A DNA stretch of 64,000 nucleotides from Chloracidobacterium sp. (GTDB lineage: Bacteria > Acidobacteriota > Blastocatellia > Pyrinomonadales > Pyrinomonadaceae): assembly GCA_016712045.1 (NCBI GenBank), contig JADJRV010000016.1, positions 109,401 through 173,400 on the forward strand. Reading direction: 5' to 3'. The first letter of the stretch is position 1. Each line of letters opens with the position of its first letter. The notes beneath the pieces are model-generated. The model searched no databases and was not told where the DNA came from. It saw only the letters and a program-made list of their open reading frames with translations. Below, piece after piece: positions 36,229 through 45,359 of the stretch. The translations under genes were made by a program, and so were the position numbers.

Positions 36229-36999
36229 ATGCCCCTCCGACGAGAAAATGTTTTTAGCCGCCAGACGGCCGTGAAAACTACGATGCTCCTGAGCGTAGTT
36301 TTTTTCTTTGCGCTTTTTAGCGGCGAGGCGTCCGCTCAAAAGAGGTTCTCAAAAAATTATCCGGCAGGACAAAACGTTAGGCTTCGGTTAATGAACCGCA
36401 CCGGAACTGTCACCGTCATAGGCTGGAACAAGGCACAGATCAATATTTCCGCCGAGCTAGAGGCTCCGGCGGCGAACATCGTTCCGCAAAACCTGTCGGG
36501 CTTGATAGATATAAATTTGCTCCGCGATAACCAGGGCCGCGAGATCGGCAGTGTTAATTTTACGATACGCGTGCCTTACAATGCGATGGTCGATATAGAG
36601 ACGCGCATCGGTAATCTCAGCGTCACAAATATTACCAGTGCTCTGGTCAGGGCTCATATCACCAGCGAGGGTGCGATAACACTAACCAACATCGAGGCGA
36701 CAAATGTTGCCGCTGAAAATACGATTGGCGATATTTTCTTTGACGGTGAGATCAAAGACGGCGGCACCTATCGTTTTTCGTCGTCTAAGGGCAGCATCGC
36801 TTTACGCATTCCTTTTAATGCATCATTCAAAATGATGGCGACGGCACCGTCCACCCGCAACATCTCGCTTGGTTCTTTTGCCAACGCCGATACGAACTAT
36901 CTCGGCGACGGCCGGCGTGTCTTAGGCAAATTTAACGGCGGCAGCGCGACGATCACCGTAACCAACCAACGAGGCACCATCGCTTTTCTCGGACGTTGA
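36229..36999 (+). CDS. Exported DUF4097/adhesin-like beta protein
   Basis: A 256-residue protein with a long N-terminal signal (hydrophobic core about 19-33, cleavage after EASA). The rest is beta-helix-like, of the DUF4097 type: repeated short strands such as NRTGTVTVIGWNKAQ, RIGNLSVTNI and SKGSIALRIP. It begins 8 nt after the anti-sigma gene, so the two are co-transcribed. A role in envelope sensing or as a sigma target is inferred from position only. Confidence 0.8.
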   Translation: MPLRRENVFSRQTAVKTTMLLSVVFFFALFSGEASAQKRFSKNYPAGQNVRLRLMNRTGTVTVIGWNKAQINISAELEAPAANIVPQNLSGLIDINLLRDNQGREIGSVNFTIRVPYNAMVDIETRIGNLSVTNITSALVRAHITSEGAITLTNIEATNVAAENTIGDIFFDGEIKDGGTYRFSSSKGSIALRIPFNASFKMMATAPSTRNISLGSFANADTNYLGDGRRVLGKFNGGSATITVTNQRGTIAFLGR

Positions 37000-37078
37000 G
37001 CCGTCCAAGATTTTCGTTGACCTCACCTTTCATAAAGTCGTAATCTAAATACGGCTCGCTCCTCTTACCCCAGATCAA

Positions 37079-37918
37079 ATGAAAGCACAAAAATTACTAG
37101 TTTTCGCCGCGTTTGTATTTCTATTATCGGTGACCGAGGCTCACGCTCAGGTCAAACGTACGATCACCAAGACCGAGATCGTCGATTTTGGTCCCGGCGG
37201 GACCTTGACCGTCACGGGTGCGCCAAATGGCTCGATACGCGTCGTCGGAGCACAAACTAACGAGGTAGAGATAACTGCAACGATCGAGATCGAGGCACCA
37301 AATGCGGCGGGACTCGACAAACTTGCCGAGGTGACGGGCTTTGTTGTCGAGGGGAGTGCTTCGCGGGTCTTGATCACTAGCATTGGCACGCACGCAAAAC
37401 AGCTTTTGAAAAAATCCGGCAAAAAACTTCCCAAAGAGTTGCTCGGCCTGCCGTTTCGCATAGATTACGTGATCCGCGTGCCCCGTTTCATCGATCTCGA
37501 GATCGACGGCGGCAAAGGCGATCTGGTGGTTGAAAATGTTGAGGGTTCGATGCGGATCAACTTTATCGAATCAAATGCCAAAGTCGCAATCATAAGCGGT
37601 TCGATTAATGTCACAGTAGGCAAGGGTAACGTCGATGTCGCGTTCGCCGCCAAAGGCTGGCGCAGCCGCCTCGTCAATATCATGGTCGCGGCTGGAGATC
37701 TTAACATCCATCTGCCGGCAAATTTGAGTGCTGACCTGGACGCTATTGTTTTGCGAAGCGGTTCGATCGAAAATACTTTCCCCGATCTAAAGCCGCGAGA
37801 CCGCAAGGTGCCCTTTACCGAACGCTCGATGATGGCCAAGGCGGGCGTCGGCGGTGTTCCGCTTAAATTCAGCGTCGGCGACGGTACGTTGAGGCTCGAC
37901 AAACTCGCCTTGCCATAA
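37079..37918 (+). CDS. Exported DUF4097-like protein
   Basis: A 279-residue protein, paralogue in style to the preceding gene: signal peptide ending AHAQ at about residue 24, then DUF4097-type strands (GTLTVTGAPNGSIRVVG, VENVEGSMRINFIES, KGNVDVAFAAKGW). It lies 79 nt downstream, possibly in the same unit. A strong terminator follows. Function unknown. Confidence 0.8.
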   Translation: MKAQKLLVFAAFVFLLSVTEAHAQVKRTITKTEIVDFGPGGTLTVTGAPNGSIRVVGAQTNEVEITATIEIEAPNAAGLDKLAEVTGFVVEGSASRVLITSIGTHAKQLLKKSGKKLPKELLGLPFRIDYVIRVPRFIDLEIDGGKGDLVVENVEGSMRINFIESNAKVAIISGSINVTVGKGNVDVAFAAKGWRSRLVNIMVAAGDLNIHLPANLSADLDAIVLRSGSIENTFPDLKPRDRKVPFTERSMMAKAGVGGVPLKFSVGDGTLRLDKLALP

Positions 37919-37948
37919 TGAGCGTCGCGGATTCGGATTCTGTAAATA

Positions 37949-37984
37949 AAGGGTGATAAACTATCCACGTTTATCACCTTTTTT
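37949..37984 (+). terminator. Terminator abutting the dcd start codon
   Basis: AAGGGTGATAAAC (37949-37961) pairs with GTTTATCACCTT (37969-37980) and is followed by T residues up to 37984; the next base is the A of the dcd ATG. It ends the DUF4097 unit but also occupies the normal ribosome-binding-site position of dcd. Confidence 0.85.
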
Positions 37985-38578
37985 ATGACTATTAAATCTG
38001 ATATTTGGCTGCGAAAAATGGCCGAAGAGCAACAGATGATCTCGCCGTTCCTTGCTGATCTTGTCCGCGAGGTCGATGGCAAACGTATCATCTCGGCGGG
38101 TTGTTCGAGTTACGGTTACGATATGCGTCTGGCGGATGACGGCTTTCGGATCTTTTCGTCGGTCAATGGCGATGAGATCGACCCAAAACGTTTTGACGAA
38201 GCTAAGTCTCTGATCGAGCCTCCGATCCGTATTGCTGAGGACGGTGCCCGGTATTACCTGCTGCCGCCGCATCATTACGGCCTCGGCGTGACGGTCGAGA
38301 CCTTTAAAATGCCGCGAAACGTGACCGGCGTCGCGCTTGGTAAATCGACCTACGCTCGCGCGGGATTGCTCGTTAACACAACGCCGCTTGAAGCTGGTTG
38401 GACCGGGCGTCTCGTTGTTGAGATCGCCAACCTAGCAAATCTGCCGCTTCGCGTCTATGTCAACGAAGGCATCGGGCAGATACTTTTTTTCGAATCCGAC
38501 GATGATTGCGGCGTAAGCTACGCCGACCGCGGCGGAAAATATCAGGGGCAATCGGGACTGACGTTTGCTAAAGTGTGA
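37985..38578 (+). CDS. dcd: dCTP deaminase
   Basis: A 197-residue deoxynucleotide deaminase of the Dcd/Dut trimeric fold, converting dCTP to dUTP (or to dUMP if bifunctional), supplying dTMP precursors. Signatures: SSYGYDMRLA, GVALGKSTYARAGLLVNTTPLEAGWTG, VVEIANLANLPLRV and the C-terminal KYQGQSGLTFA. The start MTIKSDIWLRKMAEE matches the family N-terminus, yet no Shine-Dalgarno is visible because a terminator hairpin ends immediately before the ATG. It has its own strong terminator downstream. Confidence 0.95.
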   Translation: MTIKSDIWLRKMAEEQQMISPFLADLVREVDGKRIISAGCSSYGYDMRLADDGFRIFSSVNGDEIDPKRFDEAKSLIEPPIRIAEDGARYYLLPPHHYGLGVTVETFKMPRNVTGVALGKSTYARAGLLVNTTPLEAGWTGRLVVEIANLANLPLRVYVNEGIGQILFFESDDDCGVSYADRGGKYQGQSGLTFAKV

Positions 38579-38600
38579 AAACGGGTCGAACTAGCATCAA

Positions 38601-38637
38601 AAAAAGCCGCACTTGCGAAAAGCAAGGCGGCTTTTTT
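38601..38637 (+). terminator. Strong terminator after dcd
   Basis: AAAAAGCCGC-CTTGC pairs with GCAAG-GCGGCTTTTT around a short loop, followed by T residues. The A run before it allows bidirectional use with the convergent gene. Confidence 0.9.
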
Positions 38638-38654
38638 GTATTTAAGATAGGTGG

Positions 38655-40022
38655 TCAAACCGTATCGTCGGTACTCGTGTCGTAAGTGGCGGGTGCCGCT
38701 TCGACGGATGTATCTAAACCCGTGTCAACAGATGCGATCGATGCATCATAGCCGCCTGCATCGTACGCTCCCCCCGACGCAATCCCTGACGAGGGATCGA
38801 CGTCGTATGCCGCCGAAGCAGGGTCTGCGGCAGCGGCGTAGGTATCGGCCGAGCCCTGATATTCGGCCGCATGGTCAAGGCTGCTCTGAGCCGCATCCGC
38901 GTTTCCGGCTTCGGCGTACCATTCGGCATTATCGGCAAAATAGTCGGCGTTCTTTTCGTTGTAAACCGCGTTGTCGAGGTTTGCAGCATCTTGGTCTGAT
39001 TGGCCGGTATGATCGTCGCCGCTGGCCTGATAATCTGCGTCGCCGGTCGCATAGGCGGCGTTCTGTGCGTCTTCTTTGGCGGCTTCGTAATCGCCCTCAG
39101 CGATGTGTTCGGCTTGCTGAGCCCGATACTCTTCGGCGATCTCCTGCTTGTAGGCCGCATTTTCAAGGTCGGTCGAATCGGACGCCCCGAGCATACTGCT
39201 GTCTCCGGCAGCACCGGCTTCGGCCTCAGCGACTTCGCGTGCCTCGGCGGCTGCCTCATAATCGCCCGCTGCGACAAACTCATCGGCCGACGCCTGAGCC
39301 TCCTTGGCCGCATCCACGTGAGCCTGCTGTTCCGCCGAATCTGCCGTCGCAGAATCGCTGCTCGCGGTCTGGGTATCCGCTACCGCAAAGCCTGTGTCAC
39401 CGGCCTGATAGTCCGATCCACCGACAACAAACTCATCTGCCGTTCCCGCGGTAAATTCTTCCGAGCTCTCATCTTCGGTTACAGGAAAACCATCTTCGCC
39501 GACGGTAAACTCGATGGAGTTTGTCGAAAGCTCTTCGTCGGTCGGCAGGCCGGCGGTTGCTTCCGAGATCTCATCGGCTTCGCCGTCGCCATCCGTATCC
39601 GCAAGGACGACCTCAAATTCACCGTCGCCATCCTCATCGAGATAAGCCGTATCGATGGTGCCGTCGCCGTCAGTATCTTCGCCCGTCGCGTCGATCACTC
39701 CGTCGCCATCGGTATCCATGGCGATCACATCCAGTTGACCGTCACCGTCGGTATCGGCGGATACGGCATCGATGCGTCCATCGCCATCCGTATCACCGGC
39801 AATCATGTCGAGTTGTCCGTCATCATCCGTATCAATAGCGCCGGCATCGATCTTTCCATCTCCGTCAGTATCCGCGTAAGTGACTTCAGACGTTGGCTCG
39901 TCGTCACCAAAGAGTGCCTCGGCGATCTCCTCGACCAAAGTGCCTTCTTCTTCCTGTTTCGGTGTAATATTTGTTTCATCCGTAATGATTACGGGGTCTT
40001 GTTCATTCGCCATAACTTGCAT
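38655..40022 (-). CDS. Acidic protein with eight calcium-loop-like repeats
   Basis: A 455-residue, very acidic protein without a signal peptide. Residues 51-150 are eight repeats of 13 residues built on DTDGDGxxD, the thrombospondin-type-3/EF-hand-loop pattern expected to bind calcium. Residues 220-420 are Ala/Asp-rich with recurring GDYEAAxE and NADYFADNAEWYAEAGNADAA units, TPR-like in spacing. Two starts (40022, 40013) flank a GGGAGG site ambiguously. The start overlaps the upstream gene's 3' end by 20 nt, so translation is probably coupled. Function unknown. Confidence 0.8.
   Translation of the reverse strand: MQVMANEQDPVIITDETNITPKQEEEGTLVEEIAEALFGDDEPTSEVTYADTDGDGKIDAGAIDTDDDGQLDMIAGDTDGDGRIDAVSADTDGDGQLDVIAMDTDGDGVIDATGEDTDGDGTIDTAYLDEDGDGEFEVVLADTDGDGEADEISEATAGLPTDEELSTNSIEFTVGEDGFPVTEDESSEEFTAGTADEFVVGGSDYQAGDTGFAVADTQTASSDSATADSAEQQAHVDAAKEAQASADEFVAAGDYEAAAEAREVAEAEAGAAGDSSMLGASDSTDLENAAYKQEIAEEYRAQQAEHIAEGDYEAAKEDAQNAAYATGDADYQASGDDHTGQSDQDAANLDNAVYNEKNADYFADNAEWYAEAGNADAAQSSLDHAAEYQGSADTYAAAADPASAAYDVDPSSGIASGGAYDAGGYDASIASVDTGLDTSVEAAPATYDTSTDDTV
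39573..39872 (-). repeat. Eight 39-nt coding repeats (DxDxDG loops)
   Basis: The coding sequence for the 13-residue DTDGDGxxD unit, repeated eight times. Such arrays expand and contract by slippage, and they also create long open frames on the opposite strand. Confidence 0.85.
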
Positions 40023-41397
40023 TATCCTCCCTTATCTTCGCCGTGCGAGCCTTGGGCTCTGCGGGTTTTGCTTTTCTGGTAACAATTGTCAACTGACCGC
40101 ATTTCTGATCCGGACATTTGATCGACAACTTTGGCTTGCCCGCAAGTACGGCCATCGGCACGACCATCGGCGTTTTGCATGTCGAGCATTTGATCCTCAA
40201 AACATCTTTTGCCGGAGCCGCCTCGGTTTTTGGCGGTGCCGGCGGTGCGGCCCGGCGGATCGTCTCATGGATCTGCTTTAGCGATGCTTTCAACTCCGGG
40301 CTCTCTGCAAACTGGGTCAGCAATTTCAGACGCGGGCCGAGGTAAGGGGTTGACGACGTGGTCAATTCCGAAAGCCGCAGCATGTCACCGTCATCGTCCA
40401 TCTGCTGCTCGATCCAACTGTCGATATTTATCTGTTGGTAGATGAACGAAGATTTTAGTGACCACGACAGCAAAACGCGGCGTGCCACCTCTTCGCTGCC
40501 AACGGTTAGCAGCCCCGCCCTGTCGGCGGTGATCTCCGCCTGACGGGCCCAAGCAAGCAGCGGCATCTCGAGTGCTCCGCCCACCAGAGCGGTCGGGCTA
40601 AGAATTGCGTTAAAGATGCCGCCCGCCATAAATCCTTTTGCCGGCCCCTGTTCGCCAAGGAAAAAACGGATGACTGTTTTCCAGAGAGCGTGCCCCGCTT
40701 TGCAGTGTCCCATTTCGCGGGCAAGCAGATACAACATATCGACGCCTTGGAAATTACCGGCGAGGGCAGACCCGACAACGACAAATGAGTCTTTGTCGGT
40801 CCCGAACGTGAGACAATCCCATGGCCTTTCGCCTGACAAGAAAACATCCGGCATGTGTGACATTCCCAAAATGCGGGCTGCCCGGATCGCTTGCCCGTAA
40901 ATATGGGGCATCTGCTTTTCGCCGAGGAGCACTCCGTTAAACGAGGCTTCGACCCAGCGGCGTCCGACCTTTTCGGACACGGCTTTTGCCGCAGCGTTCA
41001 GCGGTTTCATTCGGCGGAGCGCGTTCATTGCTTTGGCGTCAGCGGCCCAGGCAAATGCTGCCGTATCCACCTGATAGCCGGGCACCAGCGGCCTCAGCCA
41101 CTTACATTCTTTACAGATCACGAGCTTGTCGGGCAGGCCTTGGCCTTGTCCGCCGCATGTTGAACAAAAGACGGCTTGCGTGCCGACAGGCTGATATATC
41201 TGTTGCGGTGGTGGCGGTGGAACGTTTGCGTGTGCCTGATAACCCGGATTTGGCTGATTCGGCATTTGCGGAGAGGGCTGAGCATTACCGCCCGGAGCGG
41301 CCATCCCGACACCACAATAAATGCAGAAGCGTGAGCCCTGCACCGGCTGTTGGTGCCCGTTGGTACAAACCGGCATGTTCTGATTCTCTGCAACCAT
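40003..41397 (-). CDS. Zinc-ribbon M48-like metallopeptidase homologue with degenerate active site
   Basis: A 464-residue protein. It begins with a CTNGHQ..FCIYC ribbon and a Pro/Gln-rich linker, followed by a second knuckle pair (CSTCGG, CKECKW). The middle resembles an M48 (HtpX/Ste24) peptidase: LYLLAREMGHCKAGHA aligns with the HExxH helix, but the first His is Arg; EITADRAGLL provides the third-ligand motif. A third ribbon near the C-terminus has CSTCKT and CPDQKCG. ATG 41397 is chosen; the open frame runs further but over the neighbour. It overlaps the next gene's start, suggesting co-translation. Probably inactive as a peptidase. Confidence 0.8.
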   Translation of the reverse strand: MVAENQNMPVCTNGHQQPVQGSRFCIYCGVGMAAPGGNAQPSPQMPNQPNPGYQAHANVPPPPPQQIYQPVGTQAVFCSTCGGQGQGLPDKLVICKECKWLRPLVPGYQVDTAAFAWAADAKAMNALRRMKPLNAAAKAVSEKVGRRWVEASFNGVLLGEKQMPHIYGQAIRAARILGMSHMPDVFLSGERPWDCLTFGTDKDSFVVVGSALAGNFQGVDMLYLLAREMGHCKAGHALWKTVIRFFLGEQGPAKGFMAGGIFNAILSPTALVGGALEMPLLAWARQAEITADRAGLLTVGSEEVARRVLLSWSLKSSFIYQQINIDSWIEQQMDDDGDMLRLSELTTSSTPYLGPRLKLLTQFAESPELKASLKQIHETIRRAAPPAPPKTEAAPAKDVLRIKCSTCKTPMVVPMAVLAGKPKLSIKCPDQKCGQLTIVTRKAKPAEPKARTAKIREDNASYGE

Positions 41398-41408
41398 AGT
41401 TGGAAATA

Positions 41409-41846
41409 TTAATAACCGTACTGATTCGAAGACGCCATAGCCGAAAACAGCACCCAGATCATATAAAGGACGACGTGTATCACCGACGAAGCGATACCGC
41501 CCCACAATCCGACCTGCGCCATCCACTTTCCACTCGCAGGCGAGCGGCCGTTTTTGATCGCGTCGAGCTCCATCCATCCAACGATCGCCGCCGGAATACC
41601 AGCGAATGGGCCGCAGCAAACAAGAGCAGCGATCGCGAGAACGAGTGCTATAGTGGCTTTTTGGCCGGCACCGGAACCTCCTACAGCCGGATTTCCCGCA
41701 AGAGGGCCGCCAACGGGCGGTTGCTGCCATTGCTGATTCGGCTGTGCTCCGATATGCGGGGCAGGAGCCAGAGATGCCGAGCAATTTAAACAAAACGCGG
41801 CATCTGGTGGATTGATTTGGTTGCAGCTAGGACACGCTTTAGTCAT
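41409..41846 (-). CDS. Zinc-ribbon DUF4190-like membrane protein
   Basis: A 145-residue protein: N-terminal ribbon CPSCNQINPPDAAFCLNC (5-22), a Pro/Gly/Gln linker, then two hydrophobic helices (about 66-90 and 113-135) with GPFAGIPAAIVGWMEL between them, as in DUF4190 proteins. Function unknown. It is first of three minus-strand genes that share zinc ribbons and close spacing (11 nt to the next gene). Confidence 0.8.
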   Translation of the reverse strand: MTKACPSCNQINPPDAAFCLNCSASLAPAPHIGAQPNQQWQQPPVGGPLAGNPAVGGSGAGQKATIALVLAIAALVCCGPFAGIPAAIVGWMELDAIKNGRSPASGKWMAQVGLWGGIASSVIHVVLYMIWVLFSAMASSNQYGY

Positions 41847-41999
41847 ATTGATCTAAAAAAAAGAGGAATAGGTCACTAAAACGAAAATGTTTCCGCAGTT
41901 ACCTATGCGGAAAAATCCGTACGATCCAGCCATATTTTGAATGACTTTGCTAATATAGCCTAAGTTTCTATTATTTGAAAGAGTTTTGACCGGTCCCGA

Positions 42000-43475
42000 A
42001 TGACAAATATTCACAATTACATCGGCGGTGATTTGGTCGAGCCCGCATCGGGAGCGTATCTCGACAATTTTGATCCGTCGACGGGCGAGGTCTATTCGCT
42101 GATCGCCGATTCGGACGATCGCGATGTGCATTTGGCAGTCGAGGCGGCGAACGGTGCATTTCCGGCGTGGTCAGCGACATCAACTGAGGCGAGGCACGAT
42201 ATTTTGATGCGGCTCGTTGCTCTGATCGAGCGCGATCTGGAGCCGCTTGCATTGGCCGAGAGCATTGATCAGGGCAAGCCTCTGACGCTTGCACGCTCTG
42301 TTGATATTCCGCGTGCGGTCGCAAATTTCAAATTTTACGCGACCGCCGCAATGCACACGCACAACGAGTCGCATGAGAATGTTGCTCAGGGGGCGATCAA
42401 CTACACTCTGCGTCAGCCGCTGGGCGTCGTTGGCTGCATTAGCCCGTGGAATCTGCCGCTGTATCTGTTTACCTGGAAGATCGCACCCGCGATCGCCGCC
42501 GGATGCACGGTCGTCGCGAAGCCGTCTGAAGTAACGCCAATGACCGCGTTTCTGCTGTCAAAACTCTGCATCGAGGCCGGTCTCCCCGCCGGTGTCCTGA
42601 ACATCGTCCACGGCCTCGGGCCAAAGGTCGGCTCGGCGATGTCGTCGCATAAGGATATCAAAGCGATATCCTTTACGGGCGGTACGAAGACGGGCGAAGA
42701 GATCGCCCGCATTGCGGCACCGATGTTCAAAAAGCTCTCGCTCGAACTCGGGGGCAAGAACCCGAATATTATCTTCGCCGACTGCAATTACGAAGAAATG
42801 CTGGCAACCACAGTCCGCTCGTCGTTCTCAAATCAAGGCGAGATCTGTCTGTGCGGTTCGCGGATATTTGTCGAGCGTCCGCTGTATGAGCGGTTCAAGA
42901 CGGATTTTGTGGAGCGTGCTGCAGCACTAAAGGTCGGCGACCCGCTCGATCCTGACACAGATGTCGGAGCGATAGTCTCAAAGCCGCATTTTGAAAAGAT
43001 AATGTCATACATCGACCTAGCAAAAACCGAAGGCGGCACGATACTGTGCGGCGGCCTCGGGTCAGAACCGGGAGCGGTAGCGACTGGGTTCCGGGTTGAC
43101 TCAGAACGATGCTCCAATGGTTTTTTCATTCAACCCACAGTGGTCGAAGGCCTGCCGTACGATTGCCGCACAAATCAAGAAGAGATCTTTGGCCCGGTCG
43201 TGACCATTATGCCGTTCGACAACGAAGACGAAGTACTCGGCTACGCAAACAGCGTCCGCTACGGCCTGTCGGCAAGCGTCTGGACCGAAAACCTTTCGCG
43301 TGCCCATCGAGTTGCGGCCAGACTCGAATCCGGTTTTGTCTGGATAAATAGTTGGATGCTTCGAGACCTGCGGACGCTTTTCGGCGGCTACAAAGACAGC
43401 GGTATCGGCCGCGAAGGTGGGTTTGAGACGTTGAGATTTTTTACGGAAGAAAAGAATGTTTGTATCAAATTGTAG
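42000..43475 (+). CDS. Aldehyde dehydrogenase, 2-aminomuconate-semialdehyde type
   Basis: A 491-residue NAD-dependent aldehyde dehydrogenase: PWNLPLYLFTWKIAPA, the nucleotide-binding SFTGGTKTGEEI, the general-base LELGGKNPNII, and the catalytic Cys in FSNQGEICL. The sequence style (YIGGDLVEPASGAYLDNFDPSTGEV) fits 2-aminomuconic/2-hydroxymuconic semialdehyde dehydrogenases. In the kynurenine route it oxidises 2-aminomuconate semialdehyde, the product of ACMS decarboxylase, to 2-aminomuconate. The other pathway genes lie within 18 kb on the same strand, which supports the assignment. ALDH substrate cannot be read from motifs alone. Confidence 0.88.
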   Translation: MTNIHNYIGGDLVEPASGAYLDNFDPSTGEVYSLIADSDDRDVHLAVEAANGAFPAWSATSTEARHDILMRLVALIERDLEPLALAESIDQGKPLTLARSVDIPRAVANFKFYATAAMHTHNESHENVAQGAINYTLRQPLGVVGCISPWNLPLYLFTWKIAPAIAAGCTVVAKPSEVTPMTAFLLSKLCIEAGLPAGVLNIVHGLGPKVGSAMSSHKDIKAISFTGGTKTGEEIARIAAPMFKKLSLELGGKNPNIIFADCNYEEMLATTVRSSFSNQGEICLCGSRIFVERPLYERFKTDFVERAAALKVGDPLDPDTDVGAIVSKPHFEKIMSYIDLAKTEGGTILCGGLGSEPGAVATGFRVDSERCSNGFFIQPTVVEGLPYDCRTNQEEIFGPVVTIMPFDNEDEVLGYANSVRYGLSASVWTENLSRAHRVAARLESGFVWINSWMLRDLRTLFGGYKDSGIGREGGFETLRFFTEEKNVCIKL

Positions 43476-43485
43476 GTGGATAGAA

Positions 43486-44806
43486 ATGAAATTATTTTGC
43501 ACGTTATTGATGTCATTGGTTTTGTTTTCGGCAGTTCCGGCACAGCAAAAGGCTCCGACTGAGTCTGCGATGTCGCGGTTTCTGCGTTATGTAAAGATCG
43601 ACACGCAGTCGGCTGAGGACGCGGGGAAATTTCCGAGCACGGACAAGCAGCTCGTGCTGGCAAATTTGTTGGCGAATGAGTTGAAAGAACTCGGTGTGCA
43701 AAATGTCCGCATCAGCGAGGAGGGGATCGTTTACGGGATGGTTCACGGCAACCTTGCCGACAATAGCAAGGTTCCGACTATCGGCTTTATCGCCCACATG
43801 GACACGTCTCCGGCGGTGTCGGGTGCGAACGTCAACGCCATTATCCACAAAAATTATCAGGGTGGCGACATTGTGCTGCCAAACGACAAAACACAAGTCA
43901 TCACCGTCAAACAAAATCCCGATCTCAAAAATCTGATCGGCGACGACATCATTACGGCAGACGGAACCACCTTGCTTGGTTCGGACGACAAATCCGGCAT
44001 TGCGGAGTTGATGACGATGATCGATACGTTCAAGCAAAATCCGCAGCTTAAGCACGGCAACATCGCCATCGCATTTACGCCCGACGAAGAGGTCGGCGGG
44101 CCGATGGACCAGTTTGATATTAAGGGATGGGGAGCGAAGTTTGCCTACACTGTCGATGGCGAGCAGCTTGGCGATATTTCTAATGAGACCTGGTCCGCCC
44201 GCACGGCGACAGTTACATTTCGCGGTGCCTCTACCCATCCCGGCACGGCAAAGGGCATCGTGGTCAATTCGTCATACGCCGCCGGAGCGTTCCTCGCACA
44301 GTTTCCGGCGATGATCCCAATCCGGCCGGAGACTACCGCCGGACGCGTCGGGTTTATCCATCCGTATGTCGACACGCTCGATGTCCGAAGAGACTTCGAC
44401 GATCAAGATATTGCTGCGAAATTTTGATATCACCGGACTTGCCGGTCAAGAGGCGGCGGTAAAACGCGTGATCGCTGCCACGCAGCGTAAATATCCTAAC
44501 GTCAAGATCGAATACGGCAGCGTGCTCGGCTATCTCAATATGAAAGAGGTGCTGAAAGATTACCCGCAGCTGACCGATTACGCCATCGAGGCTTCAAAAC
44601 GTGCGGGCATTTCGGCCGAACTTCGCCCGATACGCGGCGGTACGGATGGTTCGCGTTTAACGGCTCGCGGGCTGCCGACACCGAATCTATTTACCGGCGG
44701 TCACAATTTCCACGGCAAGCTCGAATTTAATTCGCGTAAAGGATTGGAAAAATCGACCGAGACACTCGTGCATTTAGTCCAGATCTGGGCGGAGCGTTCA
44801 AAATAG
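43486..44806 (+). pseudogene. Exported peptidase T-like aminotripeptidase, frameshifted
   Basis: An M20 family zinc peptidase (PepT type), splitting N-terminal residues from tripeptides. The first frame has the metal-site motifs FIAHMDTSPAV, LGSDDKSGIAE and TPDEEVGGP, and the dimerisation domain; a base shift near 44360-44385 leads to the second, with PIRGGTDGSRL and the ligand-bearing TGGHNFHG. Unusually for PepT, the protein starts with a signal peptide (KLFCTLLMSLVLFSAVPAQ), so it should act outside the cytoplasm. ATG 43486 follows AGGTGG. The break is probably a sequence error. Confidence 0.88.
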
Positions 44807-44813
44807 CAGCATT

Positions 44814-45359
44814 ATGAAACACATACTATCGATCCTCATTCTCACACTCGCATCGGTGTCGGTGATGACCGCACAAACCACCTTTCCGGGGCTGAACGCG
44901 GAAACCAAAAAGCAGCTCACGGCAACCAAACGCTCTGTCGCCTTTGCTCTCCCAACCTGGCTGCCGCAAGGGTTTACGCTTACCCAAGTTCATTCGGTCG
45001 TTGGGCCAAAGGTGAAACTCGAGGACAAGCAGCTAGTAATTGTGTATTCACGCGAAGTTGCGAACGGAAAGCTACAACGGTTTGCTTTCGAGGCCGGATT
45101 CGACGGCATCGGCGACCTGATGTACGAGGGGCCTCGGACGCTCACGACGCCTATCGGCAAGGTCCATCTTTATTACCAGCCTAAGGACGAGGACGGCAAA
45201 AAGATCATGGATTTTGCGATGACCGAGTGGTTTGACATCCGCGGAACCGCTTTCCACTACACGGACCGTTACGGCACCGAAGAAGAAGGCGGCGATCGTC
45301 TAACCATGATCAGCCTTGCCGATACGGAAAAGATATTAAAGTCGCTAAAACGCTATTGA
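44814..45359 (+). CDS. Exported protein of unknown function
   Basis: A 181-residue protein with a signal peptide (hydrophobic core 4-18, cleavage after VMTAQ). The body contains AFALPTWLPQGFTLTQV and the ending MISLADTEKILKSLKRY, reminiscent of DUF4367-type exported domains, but not securely assigned. It lies 8 nt after the peptidase T gene, so co-transcription is likely, and ends exactly where the convergent msrA ends. Confidence 0.65.
   Translation: MKHILSILILTLASVSVMTAQTTFPGLNAETKKQLTATKRSVAFALPTWLPQGFTLTQVHSVVGPKVKLEDKQLVIVYSREVANGKLQRFAFEAGFDGIGDLMYEGPRTLTTPIGKVHLYYQPKDEDGKKIMDFAMTEWFDIRGTAFHYTDRYGTEEEGGDRLTMISLADTEKILKSLKRY

Noticed and set aside
38651..40082. Two long plus-strand open frames (267 and 360 codons)
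   Set aside because: They are antisense to the DxDxDG-repeat protein and owe their length to its biased codons; translations are Arg/Pro/His-rich or low-complexity without domains.
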